Source: Mesorhizobium sophorae
Lineage (GTDB): Bacteria; Pseudomonadota; Alphaproteobacteria; Rhizobiales; Rhizobiaceae
Length of the DNA stretch: 64,000 bases
Direction: 5' to 3'
Assembly (NCBI RefSeq): GCF_002270415.1
Contig: NZ_NNRI01000007.1
Location: forward strand, 1,364,001 to 1,428,000
Made by a program: the position numbers and the translations under genes. The notes under the pieces were generated by a model. That model worked only from the letters and a program-made list of their open reading frames with translations, had not been told where the DNA came from and searched no databases. Within the stretch, counting starts at the first letter, position 1, and each line of letters opens with the position of its first letter. Positions 1 through 8,357 of this stretch are shown piece by piece.

Positions 1-151
1 TGGCAGCTGAAACCGGCACGGACGGCCGGGGCGTCCGAGGCTGAGCCGCATTAATGCCAGGGTGCACACCGGCGGCAAGTGTTCGATGCCAGATAGCGCC
101 TTGATTTGGCACCCAGAAGCCGATTAAAAGGTCACGTTCAGAGGCACGCCA

Positions 152-931
152 ATGGTCGAACTTACGCTCCCCAAGAACTCGAAGGTCCAGCAGGGCAAGA
201 CCTGGCCGAAGCCGGAAGGCGCGACCAATCTCAGGGAATACCGCATCTACCGCTGGTCGCCGGACGATGACGAGAACCCGCGCATCGACACCTATTTCGT
301 CGACATGGACGATTGCGGACCGATGGTGCTCGACGCGCTGCTATGGATCAAGAACAAGATCGATCCGACGCTGACCTTGCGCCGCTCCTGCCGCGAGGGC
401 ATCTGCGGCTCCTGCGCCATGAACATCGACGGCTCCAACACACTTGCCTGCACGAAGGGCTGCGACGACATTTCCGGCGCCGTCAAGGTATACCCGCTGC
501 CGCATATGCAAGTGGTCAAGGACCTGGTGCCCGACCTCACCAACTTCTATGCCCAGCACGCCTCGATCCAGCCGTGGCTGAAGACGGTGTCGCCGGAGCC
601 GGCCAAGGAATGGCTGCAGAGCCACGAGGAGCGTGAGAAGCTGGATGGCCTCTATGAGTGCATCCTGTGCGCCTGCTGCTCGACCTCCTGCCCGAGCTAC
701 TGGTGGAACGGCGACCGCTATCTCGGCCCGGCAACGCTGCTGCAGGCCTATCGCTGGCTGATCGATTCCCGCGACGAGGCCAAGGGCGAGCGGCTCGACA
801 ATCTCGAGGACCCGTTCCGGCTCTATCGCTGCCACACCATCATGAACTGCGCGCAGACCTGCCCCAAGGGCCTCAATCCGGCCAAGGCGATCGCCGAGAT
901 CAAGAAGATGATGGTGGAACGGCGGGTGTAG
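152..931 (+). CDS. sdhB: Succinate dehydrogenase iron-sulfur subunit
   Basis: This is the electron-transfer subunit of respiratory complex II, on the cytoplasmic face of the inner membrane. It passes electrons from the SdhA flavin to ubiquinone in the TCA cycle. The 259 residues match the family length. The N-terminal ferredoxin domain has the 2Fe-2S cysteines C80, C85, C88 and C100. The C-terminal domain has C170, C173, C176, C180 and C227, C233, C237 for the 4Fe-4S and 3Fe-4S clusters. The ATG follows a weak purine stretch (AGAGG). The sdhA gene normally sits directly upstream, but the 151 bases before this start do not read as an SdhA C-terminus, so the rest of the operon lies outside the window or is separated. 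Confidence 0.97.
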   Translation: MVELTLPKNSKVQQGKTWPKPEGATNLREYRIYRWSPDDDENPRIDTYFVDMDDCGPMVLDALLWIKNKIDPTLTLRRSCREGICGSCAMNIDGSNTLACTKGCDDISGAVKVYPLPHMQVVKDLVPDLTNFYAQHASIQPWLKTVSPEPAKEWLQSHEEREKLDGLYECILCACCSTSCPSYWWNGDRYLGPATLLQAYRWLIDSRDEAKGERLDNLEDPFRLYRCHTIMNCAQTCPKGLNPAKAIAEIKKMMVERRV

Positions 932-970
932 TTTTAGTGGGGAAATCACCTCAGCCGTTGCGATCCTTCC

Positions 971-1130
971 CACCCCCCTCTGTCCTGCCGGACATCTCCC
1001 CCGCAAGGGGGGAGATTGGCCGTCATCCCGGCTTTCGCTAATTTCCAACTTTGCGAGAATGGTCTGACCGCGCTAAAGCTGCCGATCTCCCCCCTTGCGG
1101 GGGAGATGTCCGGCAGGACAGAGGGGGGTG
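971..1130. repeat. Large inverted repeat, RIME-like palindromic element
   Basis: Two 50-base arms (971-1020 and 1081-1130) are reverse complements with a single mismatch and enclose about 60 bases. Each arm also contains its own short hairpin (CTCCCCC/GGGGGAG). The element fills the gap between sdhB and yceH. This architecture resembles the rhizobial intergenic mosaic palindromes. If transcribed it would form a very stable stem and could end sdhB transcription, but there is no T-run. Confidence 0.85.
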
Positions 1131-1163
1131 CTGTCCCGCCGACCTCAGAAGGATAGCGACGCC

Positions 1164-1805
1164 ATGACAGATACCGACCTTCCCATTCTCTCCCCTGTCG
1201 AGGCGCGCGTGCTTGGCTGCCTGATCGAGAAGAAGGAGCTGACGCCGGATGTCTATCCGCTGACGCTCAACAGCGCGCATGCCGCAGCCAACCAGAAGAC
1301 GGCGCGCGAGCCGGTGATGGCGGTCGAACTTGTCGAGGTCAGGCGGGCGCTGAGCCAGTTGGAGCAGAAGGGCCTGGTCCGGCAGGTCTTCGCCTCGCGC
1401 GTCGAGCGCTACGAGCATCAGGTGGCGCAGCATTTCTCGCTCACCACGGCGCAGATCGCGCTGATCGGCCTGATGCTGTTGCGCGGCGCGCAGACGGCGC
1501 ATGAATTGCTGGCGCGAGCCGAGCGCATGGCGCGGTTTTCGTCGATCGAGGCGCTCCGCACCGACCTCGACCTGCTGATCGGCCGCCGGCCGCCGCTGGT
1601 GGTGCTGATCGAGCGCGGCCCCGGCCAGCGCGAGGAGCGTTTTATGCATCTGCTGAGCGGGGCACCGCAGATCGCGGCCGTCGCCATGCACCAGGCCCCG
1701 TCGGTCGCCTCATCGGTCCCCGGCCTCGAAGAGCGCATCAGTACCCTCGAGGAAGAAGTTGCGAGGCTGCGCACCCTCATCGAGGCGCTGACCGGCGGGC
1801 GCTGA
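1164..1805 (+). CDS. yceH: YceH family protein (DUF480)
   Basis: This 213-residue protein matches the YceH/DUF480 family, which has two winged-helix domains and no firmly established biochemical role. The family signature near the N-terminus is clear: residues 9-30 cover VEARVLGCLIEKK and the following TPDVYPLTLN. The C-terminus (about 183-213) is a leucine/glutamate-rich heptad segment likely to form a coiled coil. The ATG at 1164 is chosen because translation further upstream would run through the palindromic repeat. The gene is isolated between two inverted-repeat elements. Confidence 0.9.
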   Translation: MTDTDLPILSPVEARVLGCLIEKKELTPDVYPLTLNSAHAAANQKTAREPVMAVELVEVRRALSQLEQKGLVRQVFASRVERYEHQVAQHFSLTTAQIALIGLMLLRGAQTAHELLARAERMARFSSIEALRTDLDLLIGRRPPLVVLIERGPGQREERFMHLLSGAPQIAAVAMHQAPSVASSVPGLEERISTLEEEVARLRTLIEALTGGR

Positions 1806-1843
1806 CCCGAGAGTCCGTTTCAGACGATCATTGTCGACGTTGG

Positions 1844-2009
1844 GCGCCGCCCCTCATTGCCCTGCCGGGCATTTCTCCCCGTATAGGGACGGGGAGAAAG
1901 AGGACGGCCGCGACGCCGGCGTTCTTTTTGGCGAAACCGTCGATGTGAGCGCCCCTCTCCCCGTCACTATACGGGGAGAGGATGCCGGCAGGCAGGTGAG
2001 GGGCGGCGC
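1844..2009. repeat. Second large inverted repeat, RIME-like
   Basis: Arms at about 1844-1897 and 1956-2009 are imperfect reverse complements (shared cores GCGCCGCCCCTCA and CTCCCCGTATAG) separated by about 58 bases. Each arm has an internal hairpin (TCCCCGT/ACGGGGA). The architecture matches the element at 971-1130 but the sequence differs, so it is a different subfamily. It lies between yceH and the convergent osmC gene, where it may serve as a two-way terminator. Confidence 0.82.
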
Positions 2010-2035
2010 AACGTCAGCAGGCTCTGCGATATTGT

Positions 2036-2461
2036 TCACCCAAGCCTGGCGTCTAGCGACACTTTTATGGCGCCGAGCGCCTTGGAGACCGGGCATTCGG
2101 CCTTGGCCTTCTCGGCCAATTCCTTGAATTTCGCCGCATCGATGCCCGGCACCTTGCCGACCACGGTGAGGGCGCTGCCGGTGATGCCGGTGCCGGGAAC
2201 CAGCGTCACCACGGCCTTCGCGTCGAGCTCGGTGGCGGGCGTGCCGTTTTCAGCCAGGAAGTGCGAGAACTGCATGGCGTAGCAGCCGGCATGCGCCGCG
2301 GCGATCAGCTCTTCCGGATTGGTGCCGGATTTGCCGCTCTCGTCCTCGAAGCGCGCCTTGAACGAATAGGGCGTGCCCTTCAGGGCCCCGCTCTGCGTAT
2401 CGAGCGTGCCATTTCCCTCTTTCAGATTGCCTTTCCAGACGGCGTTTGCGGTGCGGTCCAT
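2036..2461 (-). CDS. osmC: OsmC family organic hydroperoxide reductase
   Basis: OsmC proteins are small cytoplasmic thiol peroxidases that reduce organic hydroperoxides and are typically induced by osmotic or oxidative stress. The 141-residue product closely follows E. coli OsmC in layout: the N-terminal AxWKGNLKEGNGTL strand, TNPEELIAAAHAGC with peroxidatic Cys60, and resolving Cys123 in ECPVSKAL. The start at 2461 is supported by a strong AAGGAGG site six bases upstream in the gene's own direction. A longer frame reaches 2542 but lacks a comparable signal. It stands alone, with its 3' end facing the inverted repeat. Confidence 0.95.
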   Translation of the reverse strand: MDRTANAVWKGNLKEGNGTLDTQSGALKGTPYSFKARFEDESGKSGTNPEELIAAAHAGCYAMQFSHFLAENGTPATELDAKAVVTLVPGTGITGSALTVVGKVPGIDAAKFKELAEKAKAECPVSKALGAIKVSLDARLG

Positions 2462-2712
2462 GAATTCCTCCTTGGTTGTCGTGGTGGGTTGTCGTGGCTG
2501 GTTGCCGGGCTTGTGATCGGGGTTGGGCCGGCGTCCGGTCAACTATAGCGCGCGCAGACACGAAGGCCACTGCGCTCTTTGGACCACTGCACGGGTGTCG
2601 ACGGCGGTCGCTTCGATTCTTTTTGAAAAAAGCGCGTGCAGAAATGTCGACTTTGATCCGCCTCGCCCGTCCTGCGGGCGGCCACCCAAGTGATGGCCGG
2701 ATGGAGGATCAC

Positions 2713-2931
2713 ATGGATATGCTGTTTTGTGCGCATTGGAAGAAAAAAGCCGGCCGCGGAGGCGGTGGACAGGAAGCCGACTGGATGCACCAGCCCGCGC
2801 CGGCGTTCGGCCGGTTTCTGGCGGCGGTTGCCATCATCGGGGTTGCGGTGTGCATTCTCGACCATGCAGCGGCGGGCAAGGGCCGGGCCGACACGCTCGT
2901 CGCCTCGACACAGCAAGGGAGCTCGAAATGA
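2713..2931 (+). CDS. Small hypothetical membrane protein
   Basis: This 72-residue frame begins at an ATG preceded by GGAGG (2703-2707). It holds one likely transmembrane helix near residues 34-50 (FLAAVAIIGVAVCILDH). Its stop overlaps the next start as ATGA, which suggests translational coupling with the YCII-domain gene. I recognise no family. The case rests on the ribosome binding site, the overlap and the hydrophobic segment; it could be a chance frame. Confidence 0.4.
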   Translation: MDMLFCAHWKKKAGRGGGGQEADWMHQPAPAFGRFLAAVAIIGVAVCILDHAAAGKGRADTLVASTQQGSSK

Positions 2932-3284
2932 AATATGTTTGCCTGGTCTATGGTGAGGAAAAGGATCTTCACGCGCTGACCCCCGCAAGGTCGGTCAAGC
3001 TCAACGCCGATTCGCTGGCCTACGACCGATCGCTTGAGGACAAAGGCCTGCTGATCGTCGCCGAGGCGCTGCAATCGGTGAAGACCGCCAAGACGGTGCG
3101 GCGACGCCAGGGCAAGCGGCTGGTCACCGACGGGCCCTTCACCGAGACCAAGGAGCAGTTGCTTGGCTTCGTCATGGTCGAGGCAAGGGATCTCGAAGAG
3201 GCACTGGACATTGCCGCCGGTATTCCGCTGGCCGAACTCGGCACCATCGAGGTCCGCGCCATCTACGACATACCGGGATCATAG
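2928..3284 (+). CDS. YCII-related DGPF-domain protein
   Basis: The 118-residue product belongs to the YCII/DGPF family of small dimeric alpha-beta barrel proteins. It starts MKYVCLVYGEE and carries the signature DGPF at residues 68-71 followed by ETKEQLLGF. Proteins of this type are often encoded beside ECF sigma factors in rhizobia and actinobacteria, but no sigma factor is adjacent here. The biochemical role is unknown. The ATG at 2928 follows AGGGAG and overlaps the stop of the preceding small frame. Confidence 0.88.
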   Translation: MKYVCLVYGEEKDLHALTPARSVKLNADSLAYDRSLEDKGLLIVAEALQSVKTAKTVRRRQGKRLVTDGPFTETKEQLLGFVMVEARDLEEALDIAAGIPLAELGTIEVRAIYDIPGS

Positions 3285-3418
3285 ATCCGTGCCATGCGTT
3301 GCGGTCACTTCGAAACCAGGGCGTTCGGTCAACCTAACGTCTCGGTCGATCGCAACTTTTGCGCGTTGATGCAAGGCAAGAGTTCTCCTATCGTCACCTG
3401 GATTTTGGGGGATTCTTC

Positions 3419-3946
3419 ATGCCTTTCCTGATTGCTATCCTTGGCGTGTTGGGCGCGGCGGCGTTCTGGTGGTACCGGATGAAGGCGATGAACGAGGCGG
3501 CGCGTGACGTTGCCGATGTCATCGGTCGGGTCCAGGGCTCCGTGCGCCGCAAGAAGCTGCGCAAGCAGGCGGCCCTGTCGCCGCTGACGGCGATCGACGA
3601 TCCAGTGGTGGCGGCCGCGACGTTGATCACCGCCATCGTTTCCGAAGATGGGCCTGTGCTGCCGCAGCGCGAGGCGGTCATTCGCGCGGTGATTTCCGAG
3701 ATCGCCGACAAGAAGAAGACCGACGAGGCGGTGATCTACGCCAAATGGGCCGCGTCACAGATCGACGACACGACGATCGTCATCGACAAGCTGGCGCCGT
3801 TCCTGCGCGAACGGCTCGATGTGGCCGAGCGAAACGATCTGCTGCAGATGGTCAACCGCGCCGCGCAAGGTGGCGAGAAACGCCTTGAGATCGCCGACCA
3901 GAGGATATTGCGGCTGCGGCAGAAGCTGGGCTTCGAGGTCAACTGA
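3419..3946 (+). CDS. Membrane-anchored TerB-like hypothetical protein
   Basis: The 175-residue protein begins with one hydrophobic N-terminal helix (about residues 1-17, MPFLIAILGVLGAAAFWW) that probably anchors it in the inner membrane. A basic linker (RRKKLRKQ) and a helical domain resembling TerB-like folds follow. The domain has the pattern ALSPLTAIDDPVVAAATLI, then VLPQREAVIRAVI and a long C-terminal helix. No catalytic motif is visible. The ATG follows a GGGG-rich stretch at about 3407. A second TerB-like protein occurs at 26188-26667. The function is unknown. Confidence 0.7.
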   Translation: MPFLIAILGVLGAAAFWWYRMKAMNEAARDVADVIGRVQGSVRRKKLRKQAALSPLTAIDDPVVAAATLITAIVSEDGPVLPQREAVIRAVISEIADKKKTDEAVIYAKWAASQIDDTTIVIDKLAPFLRERLDVAERNDLLQMVNRAAQGGEKRLEIADQRILRLRQKLGFEVN

Positions 3947-3948
3947 TG

Positions 3949-3987
3949 TTCGGCTGAGGCCACCTGACCTGAATCTCAACACACCCT
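3949..3987. repeat. Short copy of a dispersed intergenic repeat
   Basis: The stretch TTCGGCTGAGGC followed by CTGACCTGAATCTCAACA matches the right end of the longer element at 15690-15824 (TTCGGCTCGGCCTGACCTGA then ATCTCAACA). It lies between two convergent genes and looks like a truncated copy. Confidence 0.6.
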
Positions 3988-3999
3988 GGCATGTCGGTG

Positions 4000-5259
4000 T
4001 CAGATCGCCTCGCCCTTCAGCAGGCGCGGCGTCCCGGCGGACAATCCCGATGCCTGGCGGATAAAAAACTCCTTCAGTCGCGGCATGCGCTCGACCAGGC
4101 CGAGGCCGATGTCACGGACGGCGCGCAGCGGGCCGATGTCGTTGGAAAACAGCCGGTTCAGCACGTCTGTGGTGATGCCCATCTGCACGGTGTCGAAGCG
4201 CCGCCACTGCTGGTAGCGTTCGAGCACGTCGAGCGCGCCGATGTCCTGGCCGAGGCGGTCGGCCTCGACGATCACTTCGGCCAGAGCGGCGACATCCTTG
4301 AAGCCGAGATTGAGGCCCTGGCCGGCGATCGGGTGGATGCCGTGGGCGGCGTCGCCGGCCAGCGCTATGCGCGGCGCGACGAAGGCGCGCGCGATGGTCA
4401 GGCCGAGCGGCCAGGCGCGCGGCTTGTCCGCGACGCGGATCTCGCCAAGCTTCAGGCTGAAACGCTGTTCGAGTTCGTGCTCGAAGACGAGATCGTCACC
4501 GGCAACCAGCTTCTCGGCATCATGCGTGCGCTCGACCCAGACGATCGACGAACGGTTGGTGCCGTCCTCGCCGGGCTTGAGCGGCAGCGTGGCAAACGGG
4601 CCGGCCGGCAGGAAATGTTCTTCCGCGCGGCCATTGTGCGGGCGTTCATGCGCCACCGTGCAGACGATGCCGGACTGGCCATATTCCCACTTCACCGTCT
4701 TGATGCCGGCCATGTCGCGCAGCTTCGAGTTGACGCCGTCGGCGGCAACCAGCAGCCGGGCCTTCAGCGTCGCACCGTCGGCAAGATGCACGGTGATGCC
4801 GGCGCCGTTGGTGTCAAAACCCTGCACGGCGACGCCTTCGATGATGTCGATGCCGAGTTTCTCGGCGCTGGCCCGCAAGCCGCCGTTCAGTACCCGGTTG
4901 GCGACCATATGGGCAAAGGGTTCGCCCGGTGCGACCTCGCCGTCGAAGGTCAGGAAGACCGGGCGCACCGGATCGGAGGTGCGCGAATCGGTGATGATCA
5001 TCTCGGTGATCGCCTGGGCCTGCGGCGCGATCTCGGCCCACACGCCGAGCTGGTCGAGCATGCGGCAGGCGGCGGCGGCAATGGCCGATGCGCGGCCATC
5101 CCTTTGCCAGGCGCCGGCGGGTGCGGCATCGACCAGAGCGACGGCAAGGCCCGGACGCGCCTGCTTCAGCGAGACGGCGCTGGCCAAGCCGACATAGCCG
5201 GCACCGGCGACCAGAACATCGAGCCCGGATCTGTTTTTTGCGTCGGTCTTGCGTTCCAT
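4000..5259 (-). CDS. UbiH/UbiF-type FAD-dependent ubiquinone biosynthesis hydroxylase
   Basis: This 419-residue flavoprotein belongs to the class A monooxygenases that hydroxylate the aromatic ring of ubiquinone precursors using NAD(P)H and oxygen. It shows the three FAD motifs of the family: GAGYVG at 19-24, the DG motif (VAADGVNSKLR) at 174-175, and the GD motif with the UbiH signature (ALAGDAAHGIHPIAGQG) around 302-315. The start at 5259 follows AAGGAG. Which ring position it modifies cannot be told from sequence; rhizobia commonly use a broad-specificity UbiL-type enzyme. It diverges from tesB across about 100 bases. Confidence 0.88.
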   Translation of the reverse strand: MERKTDAKNRSGLDVLVAGAGYVGLASAVSLKQARPGLAVALVDAAPAGAWQRDGRASAIAAAACRMLDQLGVWAEIAPQAQAITEMIITDSRTSDPVRPVFLTFDGEVAPGEPFAHMVANRVLNGGLRASAEKLGIDIIEGVAVQGFDTNGAGITVHLADGATLKARLLVAADGVNSKLRDMAGIKTVKWEYGQSGIVCTVAHERPHNGRAEEHFLPAGPFATLPLKPGEDGTNRSSIVWVERTHDAEKLVAGDDLVFEHELEQRFSLKLGEIRVADKPRAWPLGLTIARAFVAPRIALAGDAAHGIHPIAGQGLNLGFKDVAALAEVIVEADRLGQDIGALDVLERYQQWRRFDTVQMGITTDVLNRLFSNDIGPLRAVRDIGLGLVERMPRLKEFFIRQASGLSAGTPRLLKGEAI

Positions 5260-5358
5260 CTTCTTCGCTCCTTCCACGCCGACCGGGCTTGCGCCCTTGA
5301 CTGCCTGTCCGTCCTGTCGGAAACCGCCATAACACTTCTGCGGCAAGGGTGCGAAAAT

Positions 5359-6234
5359 ATGACGGCTGCCATGGACGAGCTTCTCGGCATTCTCGACCTC
5401 GAGAAGCTGGAACACAATCTGTATCGTGGTCGCAGCCCCTTGCTCGACTGGCAGCGCGTGTTCGGCGGGCAGACCATCGCCCAGGCGCTGGTGGCGGCAC
5501 AGCGGACAGTCGACCCCGATCGCCACGTGCATTCGCTGCACGGCTATTTCATGCGGCCCGGCGACACCAAGGTGCCGATCGTCTACGAGGTCGACCGGAT
5601 CCGCGACGGCGGCTCCTTCACCACGCGCCGCGTGGTGGCGATCCAGCATGGCCAGGCGATCTTTTCGCTGGAAGCCTCGTTCCAGCAGGACGAGGTCGGC
5701 CTCGAACACCAGGTGCCGATGCCGCAGGACGTCCCGGCGCCAGATACATTGCTGTCGCAGCGCGAATTGCTCGGCAAGTTCGGCGAGGCGGTGCCCGAAG
5801 GCATCAAGCGCTACTGGGAGCGCGACCGGCCGATCGAAATGAAGCCGGTCATGCTGAAGCACTACACCAGTCGCGAAAAGCTGGAGCCGAAGCAGAACAT
5901 CTGGATCCGCACCACTGGTCCGGTGCCGGCGGATCGCGCCATCCAGGCAGCGGTGCTGGCCTATCTCTCCGACATGACGCTGCTCGACACATCGACCTTC
6001 GCGCATGGCCGCGCCATTTTCGATCGCGATATCCAGGCGGCGAGCCTCGATCACGCCATGTGGTTCCATCGCAGCCATGCGCTCGACGACTGGATGCTCT
6101 ACACGCAAGACAGCCCGTCGACTCAGGGGTCGCGCGGCTTTACGCGCGGCTCGCTGTTTGCCCGCGATGGCACGCTGATCGCCTCGGTTGCGCAGGAAGG
6201 GCTGATCCGGCTCAAGCGATCGCCTGCAGAGTAG
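5359..6234 (+). CDS. tesB: Acyl-CoA thioesterase II
   Basis: TesB hydrolyses medium- and long-chain acyl-CoA to free fatty acid and CoA in the cytoplasm. The 291 residues form the typical double hot-dog fold. The N-terminal half has VFGGQTIAQALVAA and HSLHGYFMRPGD. The C-terminal half has LAYLSDMTLLDT with the catalytic aspartate, SLDHAMWFHR, and the glutamine in SVAQEGLIR. Two starts are possible (5359 and 5371); the first is kept. The gene stands alone and ends within a likely terminator. Confidence 0.94.
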   Translation: MTAAMDELLGILDLEKLEHNLYRGRSPLLDWQRVFGGQTIAQALVAAQRTVDPDRHVHSLHGYFMRPGDTKVPIVYEVDRIRDGGSFTTRRVVAIQHGQAIFSLEASFQQDEVGLEHQVPMPQDVPAPDTLLSQRELLGKFGEAVPEGIKRYWERDRPIEMKPVMLKHYTSREKLEPKQNIWIRTTGPVPADRAIQAAVLAYLSDMTLLDTSTFAHGRAIFDRDIQAASLDHAMWFHRSHALDDWMLYTQDSPSTQGSRGFTRGSLFARDGTLIASVAQEGLIRLKRSPAE

Positions 6235-6262
6235 GCATTTTGAGAAAATTGCCTAATTTTTA
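6233..6262 (+). terminator. Rho-independent terminator after tesB
   Basis: AGGCATTTT (6233-6241) pairs with AAAATTGCCT (6245-6254) with one bulge and a GAG loop, and is followed by AATTTTTAA. The stem overlaps the tesB stop codon. Confidence 0.65.
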
Positions 6263-6353
6263 AGCAGACGGTTTGCCGCCGTTGCGGGCACCTCGTCGCT
6301 TTGGCGACCTCAATTCTTTTGTTTACAATGGGTTAACACCCTGCTTCGGCAAT

Positions 6354-6369
6354 TGGCACGGAGCTTGAA
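6354..6369 (+). promoter_or_regulatory. Sigma-54 (RpoN) -24/-12 promoter of glnK-amtB
   Basis: TGGCACGGAGCTTGAA fits the RpoN consensus TGGCACG-N4-TTGCA at all fixed positions except the C of TTGC, which is A. It lies 83 bases before the glnK ATG. PII-ammonium transporter operons are classic NtrC/RpoN targets, so the location strengthens the call. No convincing NtrC enhancer was identified upstream. Confidence 0.75.
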
Positions 6370-6445
6370 TCCTGTCGGGCACTCTCCGGCTCTTTGGGTT
6401 CGGTGAAGTCGTGCAAACGCGGGGGACCGCAACAGCAAAGGGTGA

Positions 6446-6790
<345 letters not shown>

Positions 6791-6821
6791 GCGGCGAACA
6801 CGTATTCCAATGGAGAGTTCA

Positions 6822-8177
6822 ATGAATATTCCTTCCACCTTGAAGACGACGGGACGCGCCGCCCTTTTAGGGTCGCTCGCTCTCGCAGCATTGGGCACGG
6901 TCGCCGCCTTCGCGCAGGAAGCGGCTCCCGCCGCGGCCGCGGCTGCACCGGCTGCTGCCCCCACCCCGGTGCTCGACACCGGCAACACCGCCTGGATGCT
7001 GACCTCGACGGCGCTGGTGCTGATGATGACCATTCCGGGCCTGGCGCTGTTTTACGGCGGCATGGTGCGCAAGAAGAACGTGCTCGCCACGATCATGCAG
7101 AGCTTTGCCATCACCTGCCTGGTGACGGTGCTGTGGTTCATGTTCGGCTATTCGCTGGCCTTCTCCGACGGTGGCGGCATGAATGCCTATCTCGGCGGCA
7201 CCTCGAAATTCTTCCATCACGGCATCACCACAGCCTCGCTGTGGCTGCCGGGCGTCGCGAACATTCCTGAATTCGTCTTCTCGATGTTCCAGATGACCTT
7301 CGCCATCATCACCCCGGCACTGATTGCCGGCGCCTTCGCCGAACGCTTCAAATTCTCGGCGCTGCTGATCTTCATGGCGCTCTGGCTGCTGGTCGTCTAC
7401 GTGCCGATCGCGCATTGGGTCTGGGGTGGCGGCTTCCTCGGCACGGCTGGCGTACTCGACTTCGCCGGCGGTACGGTCGTCCACATCAACGCCGGTGTCG
7501 CCGGTCTGGTCTGCGCGCTGGTTCTCGGCAAGCGCGAAGGCTACGGCACCACCAACATGGCGCCGCACAACCTGGTCTACTCGGTGATCGGTGCTTCCCT
7601 GCTGTGGGTCGGCTGGTTCGGCTTCAACGCCGGTTCGGAACTGGCTGCCGACGGCCTCGCCGGTGCCGCCATGCTCAACACCCAGGTTGCCACCGCAGCA
7701 GCGGCGCTGGCCTGGATGTTCGCCGAATGGATCGTCGCCAAGAAGCCGTCCGTGCTCGGCATCATCTCGGGTGCCGTCGCCGGCCTGGTCGCGGTGACGC
7801 CGGCTTCCGGCTTCGTCAACCCGACCGGCGCCTTCATCGTCGGCATCGTTGCCGGCGTCGTCTGCTACCTCTCGGCGGTCAAGGTCAAGCACATGTTCGG
7901 CTATGACGACTCGCTCGATGCGTTCGGCGTGCACGGCGTCGGCGGCATCATCGGCGCCCTGCTCACCGGCGTGCTCGCCGATCCGGCGATCAACAGCCTG
8001 TCGTCGGGTGCTTCGCTCGGCAAGCAGATCTACGGCGTCGCCGTCACCATCGTGTGGACGGCTATCGCCACCTTCGTGATCCTCTACATCGTCAAGGCGC
8101 TGGTCGGCCTGCGTCCGACGACCCAGGAAGAGGTCGAGGGCCTCGACATCTCCCAGCATGGCGAAGTGGTGCCGTAA
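6822..8177 (+). CDS. amtB: Ammonium transporter AmtB
   Basis: AmtB is a trimeric inner-membrane channel that conducts ammonia/ammonium and is gated by GlnK. The 451 residues start with a signal peptide (hydrophobic core LGSLALAALGTVAAFA, cleavage near residue 31) and an alanine/proline-rich linker, followed by eleven predicted membrane helices. The twin pore histidines are present in GGTVVHINAGVAG and FGVHGVGGIIGALLTG. The ATG at 6822 follows GGAG; an in-frame ATG at 6810 is possible but less well placed. It is co-transcribed with glnK. Confidence 0.96.
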   Translation: MNIPSTLKTTGRAALLGSLALAALGTVAAFAQEAAPAAAAAAPAAAPTPVLDTGNTAWMLTSTALVLMMTIPGLALFYGGMVRKKNVLATIMQSFAITCLVTVLWFMFGYSLAFSDGGGMNAYLGGTSKFFHHGITTASLWLPGVANIPEFVFSMFQMTFAIITPALIAGAFAERFKFSALLIFMALWLLVVYVPIAHWVWGGGFLGTAGVLDFAGGTVVHINAGVAGLVCALVLGKREGYGTTNMAPHNLVYSVIGASLLWVGWFGFNAGSELAADGLAGAAMLNTQVATAAAALAWMFAEWIVAKKPSVLGIISGAVAGLVAVTPASGFVNPTGAFIVGIVAGVVCYLSAVKVKHMFGYDDSLDAFGVHGVGGIIGALLTGVLADPAINSLSSGASLGKQIYGVAVTIVWTAIATFVILYIVKALVGLRPTTQEEVEGLDISQHGEVVP

Positions 8178-8237
8178 GGCCAGCTTAGCCAAGGGGCCGG
8201 TGGAACCCTCCTCCCGCCGGCCCCCTTGCCTGCCTAC

Positions 8238-8280
8238 GCAATTCCGAACGGAAAACCACTGCACATTTTCCTGGAATTGC
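8238..8280. repeat. Dispersed 43-base palindromic repeat (copy 1)
   Basis: The element runs GCAATTCCGAACGGAAAA to TTTTCCTGGAATTGC and its ends are inverted repeats. A close copy lies at 52211-52254, and a related diverged sequence at 12575-12620. This type of short palindrome recurs in Mesorhizobium intergenic DNA. Confidence 0.75.
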
Positions 8281-8328
8281 CTTGATAAGATCCCGTCGTG
8301 ACGTTCCCGAAAGGAGGTCACGCATTGA

Positions 8329-8357
8329 GGCCCGGACACGTTCCGGGCCTTTTTTTT
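8329..8357 (+). terminator. Strong Rho-independent terminator
   Basis: GGCCCGGA (8329-8336) pairs with TCCGGGCC (8342-8349) around a five-base loop and is followed by eight T residues. It probably ends glnK-amtB or the short RNA that precedes it. Confidence 0.88.

Larger units (their letters stand above)
8191..8357 (+). ncRNA. Candidate structured RNA or 3' UTR downstream of amtB
   Basis: Three hairpins follow one another. The first (8193-8200 with 8217-8224, eight G-C pairs) has a 16-base loop containing CCCTCCTCCC, an anti-Shine-Dalgarno motif. The second (CGTGAC 8297-8302 with GTCACG 8317-8322) has a loop carrying AAAGGAG. The third is a strong terminator. The first two loops are complementary (CCTCCT with AGGAGG). 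The region starts 13 bases after the amtB stop, so it may be part of that mRNA or a separate small RNA. No promoter was identified. Confidence 0.35.

Noticed and set aside
1-54. Possible C-terminal tail of a gene entering the window (frame 1, stop at 52-54)
   Set aside because: Seventeen codons with no recognisable family and no match to the expected SdhA end; too short to support.
4000-6108. A longer start for the UbiH-type gene beyond 5259
   Set aside because: The extra residues are antisense to tesB; the ATG at 5259 has a ribosome site and a proper FAD-binding N-terminus.
3991-6234. A 747-codon open frame on the plus strand covering the UbiH-type and tesB genes
   Set aside because: Its first two thirds are antisense to the clear FAD-hydroxylase gene; the tesB part is real but starts at 5359. 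Long antisense frames are common in high-GC DNA.
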